A stretch of 64,000 bases of DNA, from contig NZ_NSJZ01000001.1 of NCBI RefSeq assembly GCF_002287065.1, positions 372,001 through 436,000 on the forward strand. Reading direction: 5' to 3'. The notes under the pieces were generated by a model, which searched no databases, was not told the DNA's origin, and saw only the letters and a program-made list of their open reading frames with translations. Numbering within the stretch: the stretch's first letter is position 1; every line of letters begins with the position of its first letter. Source of the DNA: Paracoccus salipaludis. GTDB taxonomy: Bacteria > Pseudomonadota > Alphaproteobacteria > Rhodobacterales > Rhodobacteraceae. Both the position numbers and the translations under genes were made by a program. Shown in pieces: positions 45,385-53,855 of the stretch.

Positions 45385-46374
45385 TCAGGCCGGCTCGTCA
45401 AAGTTCTGCGGGACAGTGAAGGCGCCCGACTTGATGTCGGCGCGGACCTTCTCCATCGCGGCCTCGGCTTCGGCGGGGGCCATGCCCTTGACATAGGCGA
45501 TGTCGCTGCCGCCCTCCTTCATCAGCCCGTAGGCGGTATAGTCGCGCCCGGTGGGCTTGCCCGCCGCCACGTCGGCGATCGCGGCGTTCAGGATCGGGCG
45601 GAAGCCCCACAAAGCGTTGGCGAAGATCGTGTCGGGATACATCGGCGTATAGTCGATCAGCGAGCCGATGGCCCGGATGCCGCGGTGCTTGGCGGCGTCG
45701 GCGGTGCCGATGCGCTCGCCGAACAGCAGGTCCGCGCCCGAGTCGATCAGCGCCAGCCCCGCCTCGCGCGCCTTGGGCGGGTCGAAGAAGGTGCCGATGA
45801 AGGTGGTGCGGTGCGTGACCTGGGGGTTGACGGCCTTGGCGCCGGCGGCGAAGGCGTTGATCAGCAGGTTGATCTCGGGGATCGGCATGGCGCCGACCGA
45901 GCCGAGGACGTTCGTGGCGGTCATACGCCCCGCCAGCATCCCGGCGAGATAGGCGCCGTCATAGTTCCAGGTGCCGAAGACCCCGAAGTTGTCGCCCGAG
46001 GGCTGGCCGCTCGACCCCATCACGAAGGCGGTCTCGGGATATTCGGCGGCGACCTCGCGGGCCTGGCGCTCGACCGGGAAGGTTTCGCCGATGATCAGCT
46101 GCGCGCCCTGTTCGGCATATTCGCGCATTGCCCGCGGATAGTCCGTAGGGGCGACCCCTTCCGAGAAGACATACTCGATCGCCCCTTCGGCTTTGGCCTT
46201 CATCAGGGCGTCATGCAGCACGAGGTTCCAGGCGTTCTCGACCGGCGAGCCGTGGATGCCCGCGACCTTCACCGGCGTGGCCGACCACCCCGCCCGCGGC
46301 AGCAGGCTGGCCGCGCCGAAGGCCATGCCGGTCCGCATCAGGCCGCGCCGCGTGAGAAGGGGAAGTCGGATCAT
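45385..46374 (-). CDS. BMP-family ABC transporter substrate-binding protein
   Basis: A 329-aa basic-membrane-protein (BmpA/PnrA) family binding protein. The N-terminus LLTRRGLMRTGMAFGAASLLPRAG looks like a twin-arginine signal (RR) rather than a lipobox. The mature part has VAGIHGSPVENAWN, conserved in the purine/pyrimidine nucleoside binders, and GTWNYDGAYLAGMLAGRM. First gene of the ABC operon leading to the cytosine deaminase. The 181-bp gap upstream to preA shows no gene or clear site. Confidence 0.9.
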   Translation of the reverse strand: MIRLPLLTRRGLMRTGMAFGAASLLPRAGWSATPVKVAGIHGSPVENAWNLVLHDALMKAKAEGAIEYVFSEGVAPTDYPRAMREYAEQGAQLIIGETFPVERQAREVAAEYPETAFVMGSSGQPSGDNFGVFGTWNYDGAYLAGMLAGRMTATNVLGSVGAMPIPEINLLINAFAAGAKAVNPQVTHRTTFIGTFFDPPKAREAGLALIDSGADLLFGERIGTADAAKHRGIRAIGSLIDYTPMYPDTIFANALWGFRPILNAAIADVAAGKPTGRDYTAYGLMKEGGSDIAYVKGMAPAEAEAAMEKVRADIKSGAFTVPQNFDEPA

Positions 46375-46555
46375 GGAACACCTTTGGCATGGGAGGGTTG
46401 GCGCCAGTCTTGGAAGGGCGCAGGGTGCAAGTCAAAATCCTTCGGGCGGGCACCGTCCCGGATTGCGGCGGTGATCGCGCCACGGGCGGGTTGTCCGAAA
46501 ACCGGGCAGCCGCACCATGGGAGAGTGGCCCTCGGCAGGCGAGGGGAGGGGCACC

Positions 46556-47854
46556 CTATTCTGCTGCAGTCGCGAGCGGATTGTTCGGATGCGTCGTCCA
46601 GTTCGCGTAGTCGGGCGACACCACGCGGCCGGTGCGGGGGTCCACCGATCCCGGCGCCATCCGCTCCATCGTGATGCAGTTCTCGACCGGGCAGACGTTG
46701 ACGCACAGGTTGCAGGCGACGCATTCGTCGTCCTTCACCTCGAACACGCGGCCGGGCAGCATGGCGATGGCCTGGTGGCTGGTGTCCTCGCAGGCGGCAT
46801 AGCAGCGGCCGCACTTGATGCAGAGGTCCTGGTGGATATGCGCCTTGCTGACGGCGTTGAGGTTCAGGTCCTTCCAGTCGCAGACATTGGGCACCGCGCG
46901 CCCGACCAGGTCCGACAAGGACATCTCCTTGGCGTCCAGGTAATCCGACAGGCCCGAGATCATCTCCTGCACGATGCGGAAGCCGTAGGTCATCGCCGCC
47001 GTGCAGACCTGGACGTTGCCCGCCCCCAGGGCCAGGAACTCGGCCGCGTCGCGCCAAGTGGTGACGCCGCCGATGCCGCTGATGGGCAGACCGCGCAGGT
47101 CGGAACTGCGGGCGATCTCGGCCACCATGTTCAGCGCGATGGGCTTGACCGCCGGGCCGCAATAGCCGCCATGCGCACCGCGCCCATCAATGGTGGGCTC
47201 GGGCGCGAACAGGTCGAGATCAACCCCGGTGATCGAATTGATCGTGTTGATGAGGCTGACCGCATCCGCCCCGCCGGCCTTGGCCGCAGTTGCGGGCTTG
47301 CGGATGTCGGTGATGTTGGGGGTCAGCTTGACGATCACCGGCATCCGGGTGTTCGCCTTGACCCAGCGCGTCACCATCTCGATATATTCGGGCACCTGGC
47401 CCACGGCCGAGCCCATGCCGCGTTCGGACATGCCATGCGGGCAGCCGAAGTTCAGTTCGACCCCGTCGGCACCCGTCGCCTCGACCAGCGGCAGGATGAA
47501 CTTCCAGGGCTCCTCCTCGCAGGGAACCATCAGGCTGACGACGACCGCGCGGTCAGGGAAGTCGCGCTTGACCGCCACGATCTCGTCGAGGTTCACCTGC
47601 AGGGGCCGGTCGGTGATCAGCTCGATGTTGTTGAGGCCCAGAAGCCGCCGGTCCGCGCCCCAGATCGCGCCATAGCGCGGGCCGTTGACGTTGACGATAT
47701 GCGGGTCGAGGCCCAGCGTCTTCCAGACCACGCCACCCCAGCCTGCCTCGAAGGCGCGGCGGACGTTGTATTCCTTGTCCGTGGGCGGGGCCGAGGCCAG
47801 CCAGAAGGGGTTGGGCGAGCGGATGCCCACGAAGTTCGATGCCAGGTTTGCCAT
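46556..47854 (-). CDS. preA: NAD-dependent dihydropyrimidine dehydrogenase, subunit PreA
   Basis: A 432-aa catalytic subunit that reduces uracil and thymine to the 5,6-dihydro forms. Residues 1-320 form an FMN TIM barrel of the dihydroorotate-dehydrogenase type (ELNFGCPHGMSERGMG near 141). Two C-terminal [4Fe-4S] motifs follow: CIKCGRCYAACEDTSHQ and CVACNLCVNVCPVENC. It follows preT by 12 bp, with the ribosome site GAGGAG at the preT stop. Confidence 0.95.
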   Translation of the reverse strand: MANLASNFVGIRSPNPFWLASAPPTDKEYNVRRAFEAGWGGVVWKTLGLDPHIVNVNGPRYGAIWGADRRLLGLNNIELITDRPLQVNLDEIVAVKRDFPDRAVVVSLMVPCEEEPWKFILPLVEATGADGVELNFGCPHGMSERGMGSAVGQVPEYIEMVTRWVKANTRMPVIVKLTPNITDIRKPATAAKAGGADAVSLINTINSITGVDLDLFAPEPTIDGRGAHGGYCGPAVKPIALNMVAEIARSSDLRGLPISGIGGVTTWRDAAEFLALGAGNVQVCTAAMTYGFRIVQEMISGLSDYLDAKEMSLSDLVGRAVPNVCDWKDLNLNAVSKAHIHQDLCIKCGRCYAACEDTSHQAIAMLPGRVFEVKDDECVACNLCVNVCPVENCITMERMAPGSVDPRTGRVVSPDYANWTTHPNNPLATAAE

Positions 47855-47866
47855 GCGTCGGTCTCC

Positions 47867-49183
47867 TCAGCGCATCAGGCTGCGGTGGATGTCCTCGGCG
47901 GCGTCGCGTCCCTGCGCCACCGCCGTCACGGTCAGGTCGTCGCCGCCCGAGGCGCAGTCGCCCCCCGCCCAGACGCCGGAAAGGCTCGTGCGGCCGACGG
48001 CATCGACGGCGATCTTGCCGCCCTGCGTGTCGGGCAGTCCTTCCGGGACGAGCCGCTGGCCGATGGCCAGAAGCAGCTGGTCGGCCGGAATGCGGACCTG
48101 CTCGCCCAGGCGCTCGAAGACCACGGCGGCGACCGCGCCGGTCCCTTCCACCTCGACCGGCACCGCCTCGTGCAGCACATGCACGCCCTTGGCGGCGGCG
48201 AGGTCCTGTTCGTAGCGGCTGGCCTTCATCCGCGACTGCGGCCCGCGATAGGCGAGCGTCACGTTGGCCGCTCCCAGCAGCTTGGCCTGCACGGCCGCGT
48301 CCACGGCGGTCATGCCGCCGCCGATCACCACGACATCGCGGCCGATGGGCACCTGCGCCGGGTCGGACTGGCGCAGCGTGGCGATGAAATCGACCGCATC
48401 ATCGATGCCCCACAGGTCGAGGCCCGGGATGTCCAGCCCGTTGGTCGCGGCCAGTCCCACGCCCAGGAACACCGCGTCGTAGTCCTTGCGCAGATCCTCC
48501 AGCGTGGCGTCACGTCCCAGGACAAAGCCGTTCCGCAACGTGATGCCGCCGATCTTCAGCAGCCACTCCACCTCGGCCCGCGCAAAGCCGTTCGTGGTCT
48601 TGTAGGTCGCGATGCCGTATTCGTTCAGGCCCCCCGCCTTGGCGCTGGCGTCCAGCAGCGCAACCTCGTGGCCCTTCATCGCCAGGCGGTGCGCGCAGGA
48701 CAGCCCCGCGGGACCGGCACCCACCACCGCGACCCGCCGCCCCGTGGGGGCCGCGCGGGTGAAGGGGTGGATGCCCCGCTGCTGCAGGTGATCGGTGGCG
48801 TAACGCTGCAGGCGGCCGATCTCGACGGGCTTGCCTTCGGCCAGCTCGCGGACGCAGGCCTGCTCGCACAGCGTCTCGGTCGGACAGACCCGGCCGCACA
48901 TGCCGCCCAGGATGTTCTGCGACAGGATCGTCTTTGCCGAGGCGTCGGGCGTGCCCGTGGCGATCTGGCGGATGAACAGCGGAATGTCGATCGCCGTGGG
49001 GCAGGCCGTGACACAGGGCGCGTCGTGGCAGAAATAGCAGCGGTCCGCTGCCACCCGCGCCTCGTGCACGTCGAAGGGCGGGTGAAGGTCGGCGAAGTTG
49101 GCGGCGTAGGTGTCGGAGGGCAGTCGGCCGGCGGTGATCCCGCTTTCTGTGCCGCTGCTCGCCCCCATGATCGGGGTGTCCAT
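47867..49183 (-). CDS. preT: NAD-dependent dihydropyrimidine dehydrogenase, subunit PreT
   Basis: A 438-aa GltD-like partner of PreA. Cysteine clusters for Fe-S binding sit at the N-terminus (CYFCHDAPCVTACPTAIDI, GGMCGRVCPTETLCEQAC). An FAD/NAD domain follows, with GAGPAGLSCAHRLAMKGHEV near 140 and VVVIGGGMTAVDAA near 285. PreTA carries out the first step of reductive pyrimidine degradation. It starts 69 bp after rutR on the same strand; an A/T-rich palindrome lies in that gap. Confidence 0.94.
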   Translation of the reverse strand: MDTPIMGASSGTESGITAGRLPSDTYAANFADLHPPFDVHEARVAADRCYFCHDAPCVTACPTAIDIPLFIRQIATGTPDASAKTILSQNILGGMCGRVCPTETLCEQACVRELAEGKPVEIGRLQRYATDHLQQRGIHPFTRAAPTGRRVAVVGAGPAGLSCAHRLAMKGHEVALLDASAKAGGLNEYGIATYKTTNGFARAEVEWLLKIGGITLRNGFVLGRDATLEDLRKDYDAVFLGVGLAATNGLDIPGLDLWGIDDAVDFIATLRQSDPAQVPIGRDVVVIGGGMTAVDAAVQAKLLGAANVTLAYRGPQSRMKASRYEQDLAAAKGVHVLHEAVPVEVEGTGAVAAVVFERLGEQVRIPADQLLLAIGQRLVPEGLPDTQGGKIAVDAVGRTSLSGVWAGGDCASGGDDLTVTAVAQGRDAAEDIHRSLMR

Positions 49184-49233
49184 CGTCGTCTCCCTGCTGG
49201 CGAGGCACGATTCGACGGTAGGACCGCTTCGGA

Positions 49234-49251
49234 TTTTATCAAACGGTAAAA
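49234..49251. promoter_or_regulatory. Palindrome upstream of preT
   Basis: TTTTATC (49234-49240) and GGTAAAA (49245-49251) form a near-perfect inverted repeat with 4-bp spacing (6 of 7 pairs) in the 69-bp gap between rutR and preT. It is conspicuously A/T-rich in a GC-rich region. It could be an operator for preTA or a weak terminator for rutR; the geometry (7-4-7) favours an operator. Confidence 0.45.
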
Positions 49252-49252
49252 T

Positions 49253-49897
49253 TCATCCGGCGCGGATTCGTTCCGCCGCTGCCTCGGGCGTCAGCAGGCG
49301 GCGGTAAAGCTGGTCAAGGAATGCGCCGGGATCGCCCGCGCGGTCGCCGGGCGCCACGATGGCGATCTGGGCCGCGAAATCGGCATGATGCTGGGTCAGC
49401 GCCCAGATCGAGAAGATGAGTTGCATCGGATCGACCGGCGCCAGCCGCCCGGCGGCGGTCCAGCCGCGGATCAGCCCCACCGTCTCGTCGACCAGCGGGC
49501 GCAGACCGTGGACCAGGAAGTCCGAGATCCGGGGGGCGCCCGCGATGATCTCGCCCGCGAACAGCCGGCTTTCGCGGGGATAATCGCGCGACATGTCCAG
49601 CTTGCGCCGGACATAGCGCAGGATCTCCTCGACCGGCTCGCCGCCCGGGTCGATGGCGCGAAGGGGGGCGAGCCAGTGGTCCAGAAGGTCGCCCAGAAGG
49701 CGGGCGTGCACCTCCTCCTTGCTGGCGAAGTAATAAAGCAGGTTGGGCTTCGACATGCCCGCGCCTTCGGCGATCTGGTCCAGCGTCGCGCCCCGGAACC
49801 CGTGCAGCGCGAAGACGTCCAGGGCGGCCTCGAGAATCGCGGCCTCAGTCCGGTGGCGGCGCCGGCTGCGGGCGGTCGAGGCGTCGGAGACGGGCAT
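49253..49897 (-). CDS. rutR: RutR-family TetR regulator of pyrimidine degradation
   Basis: A 214-aa TetR protein. The HTH is at about residues 20-65 (LDVFALHGFRGATLDQIAEGAGMSKPNLLYYFASKEEV) and the ligand domain matches the RutR type, which binds uracil and thymine. ATG 49897 has AAAGGAG upstream; the 10-residue upstream extension is rejected. It lies between preTA and the divergent beta-ureidopropionase-like gene. A near-consensus RutR site sits in the divergent region, which supports the name and autoregulation. Confidence 0.9.
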   Translation of the reverse strand: MPVSDASTARSRRRHRTEAAILEAALDVFALHGFRGATLDQIAEGAGMSKPNLLYYFASKEEVHARLLGDLLDHWLAPLRAIDPGGEPVEEILRYVRRKLDMSRDYPRESRLFAGEIIAGAPRISDFLVHGLRPLVDETVGLIRGWTAAGRLAPVDPMQLIFSIWALTQHHADFAAQIAIVAPGDRAGDPGAFLDQLYRRLLTPEAAAERIRAG

Positions 49898-49986
49898 CGA
49901 TGCTCCTTTTCTGGGCAGTCCGTGCATTGTCGGGTGCAGGCTTGCGAAACCGTTGACAGCGCGAATTGCCGCTCCCTACGCTGACC

Positions 49987-50002
49987 CTGACCGGATGGTC
50001 AA
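49987..50002. promoter_or_regulatory. RutR operator in the rutR/ureidopropionase divergent region
   Basis: CTGACCGGATGGTCAA contains the perfect dyad TGACC-N4-GGTCA. It agrees with the described E. coli RutR consensus TTGACCA-NN-TGGTCAA at 12 of 14 defined positions. It lies 19 bp before the start codon of the amidohydrolase gene and 89 bp before rutR, well placed to repress both. Confidence 0.78.
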
Positions 50003-50021
50003 ATCAAGCGTCGGAGCCGTA

Positions 50022-51302
50022 ATGACGTCAGCACCTCCTCTTCCCGGCACCCTGTCCCCTCTTCATGCGAACCTGCGGACCAACGGCGGGCGACTGTGGG
50101 ACAGCCTGATGGAGATGGCGCAGGTGGGCCCCGGGATCGCGGGCGGCAACAACCGGCAGGCCCTGACCGACGCGGATGGCGAAGGGCGGGCGCTGTTCCG
50201 CCACTGGTGCGAGGCCGCGGGCATGACCGTGTCCGTGGACCGGCTGGGCACGATGTTCGCCCGTCGCGAAGGGACGGACCCGGATGCCGCGCCGGTCTGG
50301 ATGGGCAGCCACCTCGACACCCAGCCGACCGGGGGCAAGTTCGACGGCGTTCTGGGCGTCCTGGGCGCGCTCGAGGTAGTTCGGACGCTGAACGACTTGG
50401 ACCTGCAGACCCGTCATCCGCTGGTGGTGGTCAACTGGACCAACGAGGAGGGCACCCGCTTCGCCCCCGCGATGCTGGCCTCGGGCGTCCATGCGGGCGT
50501 CCACGATCTCGACTGGGCGCTGGGCCGCACCGACGCCGAGGGCAAGCGCTTCGGCGACGAACTGGCGCGGATCGGCTGGGCCGGGGACGAACCCGTGGGC
50601 GGCCGTTCGATCCACGCGCTGTTCGAACTGCATATCGAGCAGGGTCCGATCCTCGAGGCCGAGGGGGTGGAGATCGGCGTCGTCACCCACGGCCAGGGGC
50701 TCTGGTGGCTGCAGGTCACGCTGACGGGGAAGGAAGCGCATACCGGCTCGACCCCCATGAACATGCGCGTGAATGCTGGCCTCGGCATGGCGCGGATCAT
50801 CGAGGCGGTGCACCGCATCGCCATGGACAGCCAGCCCGACGCCGTGGGCGCGGTGGGTCAGGCGAATGTCTGGCCGAACAGCCGCAACGTGATCCCCGGC
50901 CGAGCCGTCTTCACCGTCGATTTCCGCAGCCCCGACCGCGCCAAGCTGGACGCCATGCGCGCGCGGCTGGAAGCCGAGGCCCCGGCCATTGCGGCGGACC
51001 TGGGCTTGGGGATCGAGATCGAGCCGGTCGGCCATTTCGACCCCGTGACCTTCGATCCCGGCCTGGTCGAGAAGGTCCGCGGCGCGGCCGACCGGCTGGG
51101 CCTGTCGCACCGCGACATCGTCTCGGGCGCGGGCCACGACGCCTGCTGGATCAACCGCGTCGCCCCCACGGTGATGATCATGTGCCCCTGCGTGGACGGC
51201 CTGAGCCACAACGAGGCCGAGGAGATCACCGAAGCCTGGGCCCGGAACGGAACGGACGTGCTGCTGCACGCGGTGCTGGATGCGGCGGGGGTGGAGGGGT
51301 GA
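50022..51302 (+). CDS. Zn-dependent hydantoinase/carbamoylase-family amidohydrolase (beta-ureidopropionase)
   Basis: A 426-aa M20-fold amidase of the HyuC/AmaB/PydC family. Metal and substrate motifs are GSHLDTQPTGGKFDG near residue 94, NWTNEEGTRFAPAM near 131, HIEQGPILE near 200 and SGAGHDACW near 368. In this operon the expected job is hydrolysis of N-carbamoyl-beta-alanine to beta-alanine, CO2 and ammonia. ATG 50022 (GGAG 5 nt upstream) is preferred to ATG 49995, which lies inside the RutR operator. It overlaps the next small gene by 4 nt. Confidence 0.88.
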   Translation: MTSAPPLPGTLSPLHANLRTNGGRLWDSLMEMAQVGPGIAGGNNRQALTDADGEGRALFRHWCEAAGMTVSVDRLGTMFARREGTDPDAAPVWMGSHLDTQPTGGKFDGVLGVLGALEVVRTLNDLDLQTRHPLVVVNWTNEEGTRFAPAMLASGVHAGVHDLDWALGRTDAEGKRFGDELARIGWAGDEPVGGRSIHALFELHIEQGPILEAEGVEIGVVTHGQGLWWLQVTLTGKEAHTGSTPMNMRVNAGLGMARIIEAVHRIAMDSQPDAVGAVGQANVWPNSRNVIPGRAVFTVDFRSPDRAKLDAMRARLEAEAPAIAADLGLGIEIEPVGHFDPVTFDPGLVEKVRGAADRLGLSHRDIVSGAGHDACWINRVAPTVMIMCPCVDGLSHNEAEEITEAWARNGTDVLLHAVLDAAGVEG

Positions 51303-51580
51303 GGATCTGCTGCGGTGTATCGGGGCGTGAAGCGAAGCCGGTCAAGGGCCCCAATGATGCAGAACCTGTCTACAAGTGCTTCCCGCCGGGAGGCAGGAAG
51401 AACCGGGACGGGAATGCCCGCAAGTTCCGGTCCATCACGGACGCCGCCGACTACCTGCGCAAGACGTCCGGCGGCGGCATAAGGGTTACCCGGATCGGCA
51501 ACGGACCGGGGCAAGGGTCCGCCATCCTCAATTCGAACCTGGTTATCGAACATGACGATGGCCGGAAGGAGCATCCATGA
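51299..51580 (+). CDS. Small protein of unknown function inside the pyrimidine operon
   Basis: A 93-aa frame starting at GTG 51299, whose first bases overlap the upstream stop (GTGA). Its own stop overlaps the dihydropyrimidinase start (ATGA), so it is coupled on both sides. The protein is basic, with YKCFPPGGRKNRDGNARKF, then SITDAADYLRKTSGGGIRV and a C-terminal NLVIEHDDGRKEHP. There is no signal or membrane segment. Codon use is less GC-biased than its neighbours (AAT, GTT, ATA). I do not recognise a family. Exact double coupling makes it a real gene rather than a spacer, but no function can be given. Confidence 0.65.
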   Translation: MRICCGVSGREAKPVKGPNDAEPVYKCFPPGGRKNRDGNARKFRSITDAADYLRKTSGGGIRVTRIGNGPGQGSAILNSNLVIEHDDGRKEHP

Positions 51581-53031
51581 CCACCACCGCCATCCGCAAC
51601 GGCACCATCGTCACCGCCGACCTCACCTACAAGGCGGACGTCCTGATCGAGAACGGGCGTATCGCCGCCATCGGGCCGGGGCTCACCGGGGATACCACGC
51701 TGGACGCCACCGGCTGCCTTGTCATGCCGGGCGGGATCGACCCGCACACGCATCTCGAGATGCCCTTCATGGGCACCTACTCTGCCGATGACTTCGACAG
51801 CGGCACCCGCGCCGCGCTTGCGGGCGGGACGACGATGGTCGTGGACTTCGCGCTTCCCGTGCCGGGGCAGGGGCTGCTGGATGCGCTCAAGATCTGGGAC
51901 AACAAGACCGCGCGGGCGCATTGCGACTACAGTTTCCACATGGCGGTGACCTGGTGGGGCGAGCAGGTCTTCAGCGAGATGGCCGACATCGTTGACCGTG
52001 GCATCACCAGCTTCAAGCACTTCATGGCCTACAAGGGCGCTCTGATGGTGAACGACGACGAGTTGTTCGCCAGCTTCAGCCGCGTGGGCGAACTTGGGGG
52101 CATCGCGCTGGTCCATGCCGAGAATGGCGACGTCGTGGCCGAACTGTCCGCCAGGCTGCTGGCCGAGGGCAACACCGGTCCCGAGGCCCATGCCTATTCC
52201 CGCCCGCCGCAGGTCGAGGGCGAGGCCACCAACCGCGCCATCATGATCGCCGACATGGCGGGGGTGCCGCTTTACGTCGTCCACACCTCCTGCGAGGACG
52301 CGCACGAGGCGATCCGCCGTGCCCGGCAGGCGGGCAAGCGCGTCTGGGGCGAGCCGCTGATCCAGCATCTGGTGCTGGACGACGGCGAATACCGCCATCC
52401 CGACTGGGACCACGCGGCGCGTCGCGTGATGTCGCCGCCCTTCCGCGACAAGCGCCACCAGGACAGCCTGTGGGCGGGGCTCGCGGCGGGCAGCCTGTCC
52501 TGCGTCGCCACCGACCATTGCGCCTTCACCACCGAGCAGAAGCGCACGGGGATCGGGGACTTCACCAAGATCCCGAACGGCACCGGCGGGCTGCAGGACC
52601 GGATGCCGGTGCTGTGGACCGAAGGGGTGGGCACGGGTCGGCTGACGCCCAACGAGTTCGTGGCCGTCACCTCGACCAACATCGCCAAGATCCTCGGGAT
52701 GTATCCCAGGAAGGGCGCGGTGCTGGTGGGTTCGGACGCCGACCTGGTGGTCTGGGATCCCCATGCGGAAAAGACCATCAGCGCCGAGGGCCAGCAATCC
52801 GCCATCGACTACAACGTCTTCGAGGGGCGACGGGTGAAGGGCCTGCCGCGCTTTGTCCTCAGCCGCGGCCATGTCGCGGTGACCGAGGGTGTCATGTCCT
52901 CGCGCGAGGGCCACGGCGCCTTCGTCGCCCGCGAACCGCGCGGCGAGGTCAATCGGGCGCTATCCAGCTGGAAGGCCCTGACCGCCCCCCGCCCTGTCGA
53001 GCGCGCCGGCATCCCGGCAAGCGGGGTATGA
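51577..53031 (+). CDS. hydA: Dihydropyrimidinase (D-hydantoinase)
   Basis: A 484-aa amidohydrolase opening dihydrouracil or dihydrothymine to N-carbamoyl-beta-amino acids. Metal motifs are GGIDPHTHLEMPF near residue 54, the carbamylated-Lys segment SFKHFMAYKG near 147, and VATDHCAFTTEQK near 309. It stands between the small protein and an ABC transporter ATPase, whose start overlaps its stop by 4 nt. Together with PreTA and the upstream amidohydrolase it completes the reductive pathway. Confidence 0.95.
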   Translation: MTTTAIRNGTIVTADLTYKADVLIENGRIAAIGPGLTGDTTLDATGCLVMPGGIDPHTHLEMPFMGTYSADDFDSGTRAALAGGTTMVVDFALPVPGQGLLDALKIWDNKTARAHCDYSFHMAVTWWGEQVFSEMADIVDRGITSFKHFMAYKGALMVNDDELFASFSRVGELGGIALVHAENGDVVAELSARLLAEGNTGPEAHAYSRPPQVEGEATNRAIMIADMAGVPLYVVHTSCEDAHEAIRRARQAGKRVWGEPLIQHLVLDDGEYRHPDWDHAARRVMSPPFRDKRHQDSLWAGLAAGSLSCVATDHCAFTTEQKRTGIGDFTKIPNGTGGLQDRMPVLWTEGVGTGRLTPNEFVAVTSTNIAKILGMYPRKGAVLVGSDADLVVWDPHAEKTISAEGQQSAIDYNVFEGRRVKGLPRFVLSRGHVAVTEGVMSSREGHGAFVAREPRGEVNRALSSWKALTAPRPVERAGIPASGV

Positions 53032-53855
53032 TGAACCGGCCCGAGCCCGCCCTGCACCTTTCTCAAGCCCCAGCGGCGCCGGTGATCGAGGCGCGCGGCG
53101 TCTCGCTGACCTTTCCCACCGCCGACGGCCCGGTCCATGCCCTGAAGGACGTGAACCTGTCCATTGGCCAAGGCGAGTTCGTCAGCTTCATCGGCCCCTC
53201 GGGCTGCGGCAAGACGACCTTCCTGCGGACCATCGCGGCGCTGGAACGCCCGACCGCAGGGACGCTGACCGTCAACGGGATGACGCCCGATCAGGCGCGG
53301 CGGGCGCGCGCCTATGGCTATGTCTTCCAGGCGCCGGGGCTTTACCCGTGGCGGACGATCGCGGGCAACATCAGCCTGCCACTGGAAATCATGGGGTTCG
53401 ACAAGGCCGACCGCGAGGCGCGGATCGCCCGCGTGCTGGAGCTGGTAGAACTGGGGCAGTTCGGCAGCCGCTATCCGTGGCAGTTGTCCGGCGGAATGCA
53501 GCAGCGCGCCTCGATCGCCCGGGCGCTGGCCTTCGACGCCGACATCCTGCTGATGGACGAGCCCTTCGGCGCGCTGGACGAGATCGTGCGCGACCGCCTG
53601 AACGAGGCGCTGCTGGCGCTTTGGGCGCGGACGGGCAGGACCATCGGCTTTGTCACCCACTCGATCCCCGAGGCGGTCTACCTTTCCACCCGCATCGTGG
53701 TCATGTCGCCGCGCCCCGGCCGGATCACCGACGTGATCGAAAGCCCGCTGCCGCGCGAACGGCCGTTGGAGATCCGCGACAGCAAGATCTTCGCCGAACT
53801 GTCGCACCGCGTGCGCGAGGGCCTGCGGGCGGGGCATGGGGCGGGTGATGACTGA
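53028..53855 (+). CDS. ABC transporter ATPase (nitrate/taurine/pyrimidine type)
   Basis: A 275-aa ATPase of the SsuB/TauB/ThiZ kind. Walker A is GPSGCGKTT, signature LSGGMQQRASIARAL, Walker B ILLMDEPFGALDE. The start ATGATG at 53028/53031 overlaps the hydA stop. It works with two permeases and an NMT1/THI5-type binding protein downstream. Confidence 0.9.
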   Translation: MMNRPEPALHLSQAPAAPVIEARGVSLTFPTADGPVHALKDVNLSIGQGEFVSFIGPSGCGKTTFLRTIAALERPTAGTLTVNGMTPDQARRARAYGYVFQAPGLYPWRTIAGNISLPLEIMGFDKADREARIARVLELVELGQFGSRYPWQLSGGMQQRASIARALAFDADILLMDEPFGALDEIVRDRLNEALLALWARTGRTIGFVTHSIPEAVYLSTRIVVMSPRPGRITDVIESPLPRERPLEIRDSKIFAELSHRVREGLRAGHGAGDD

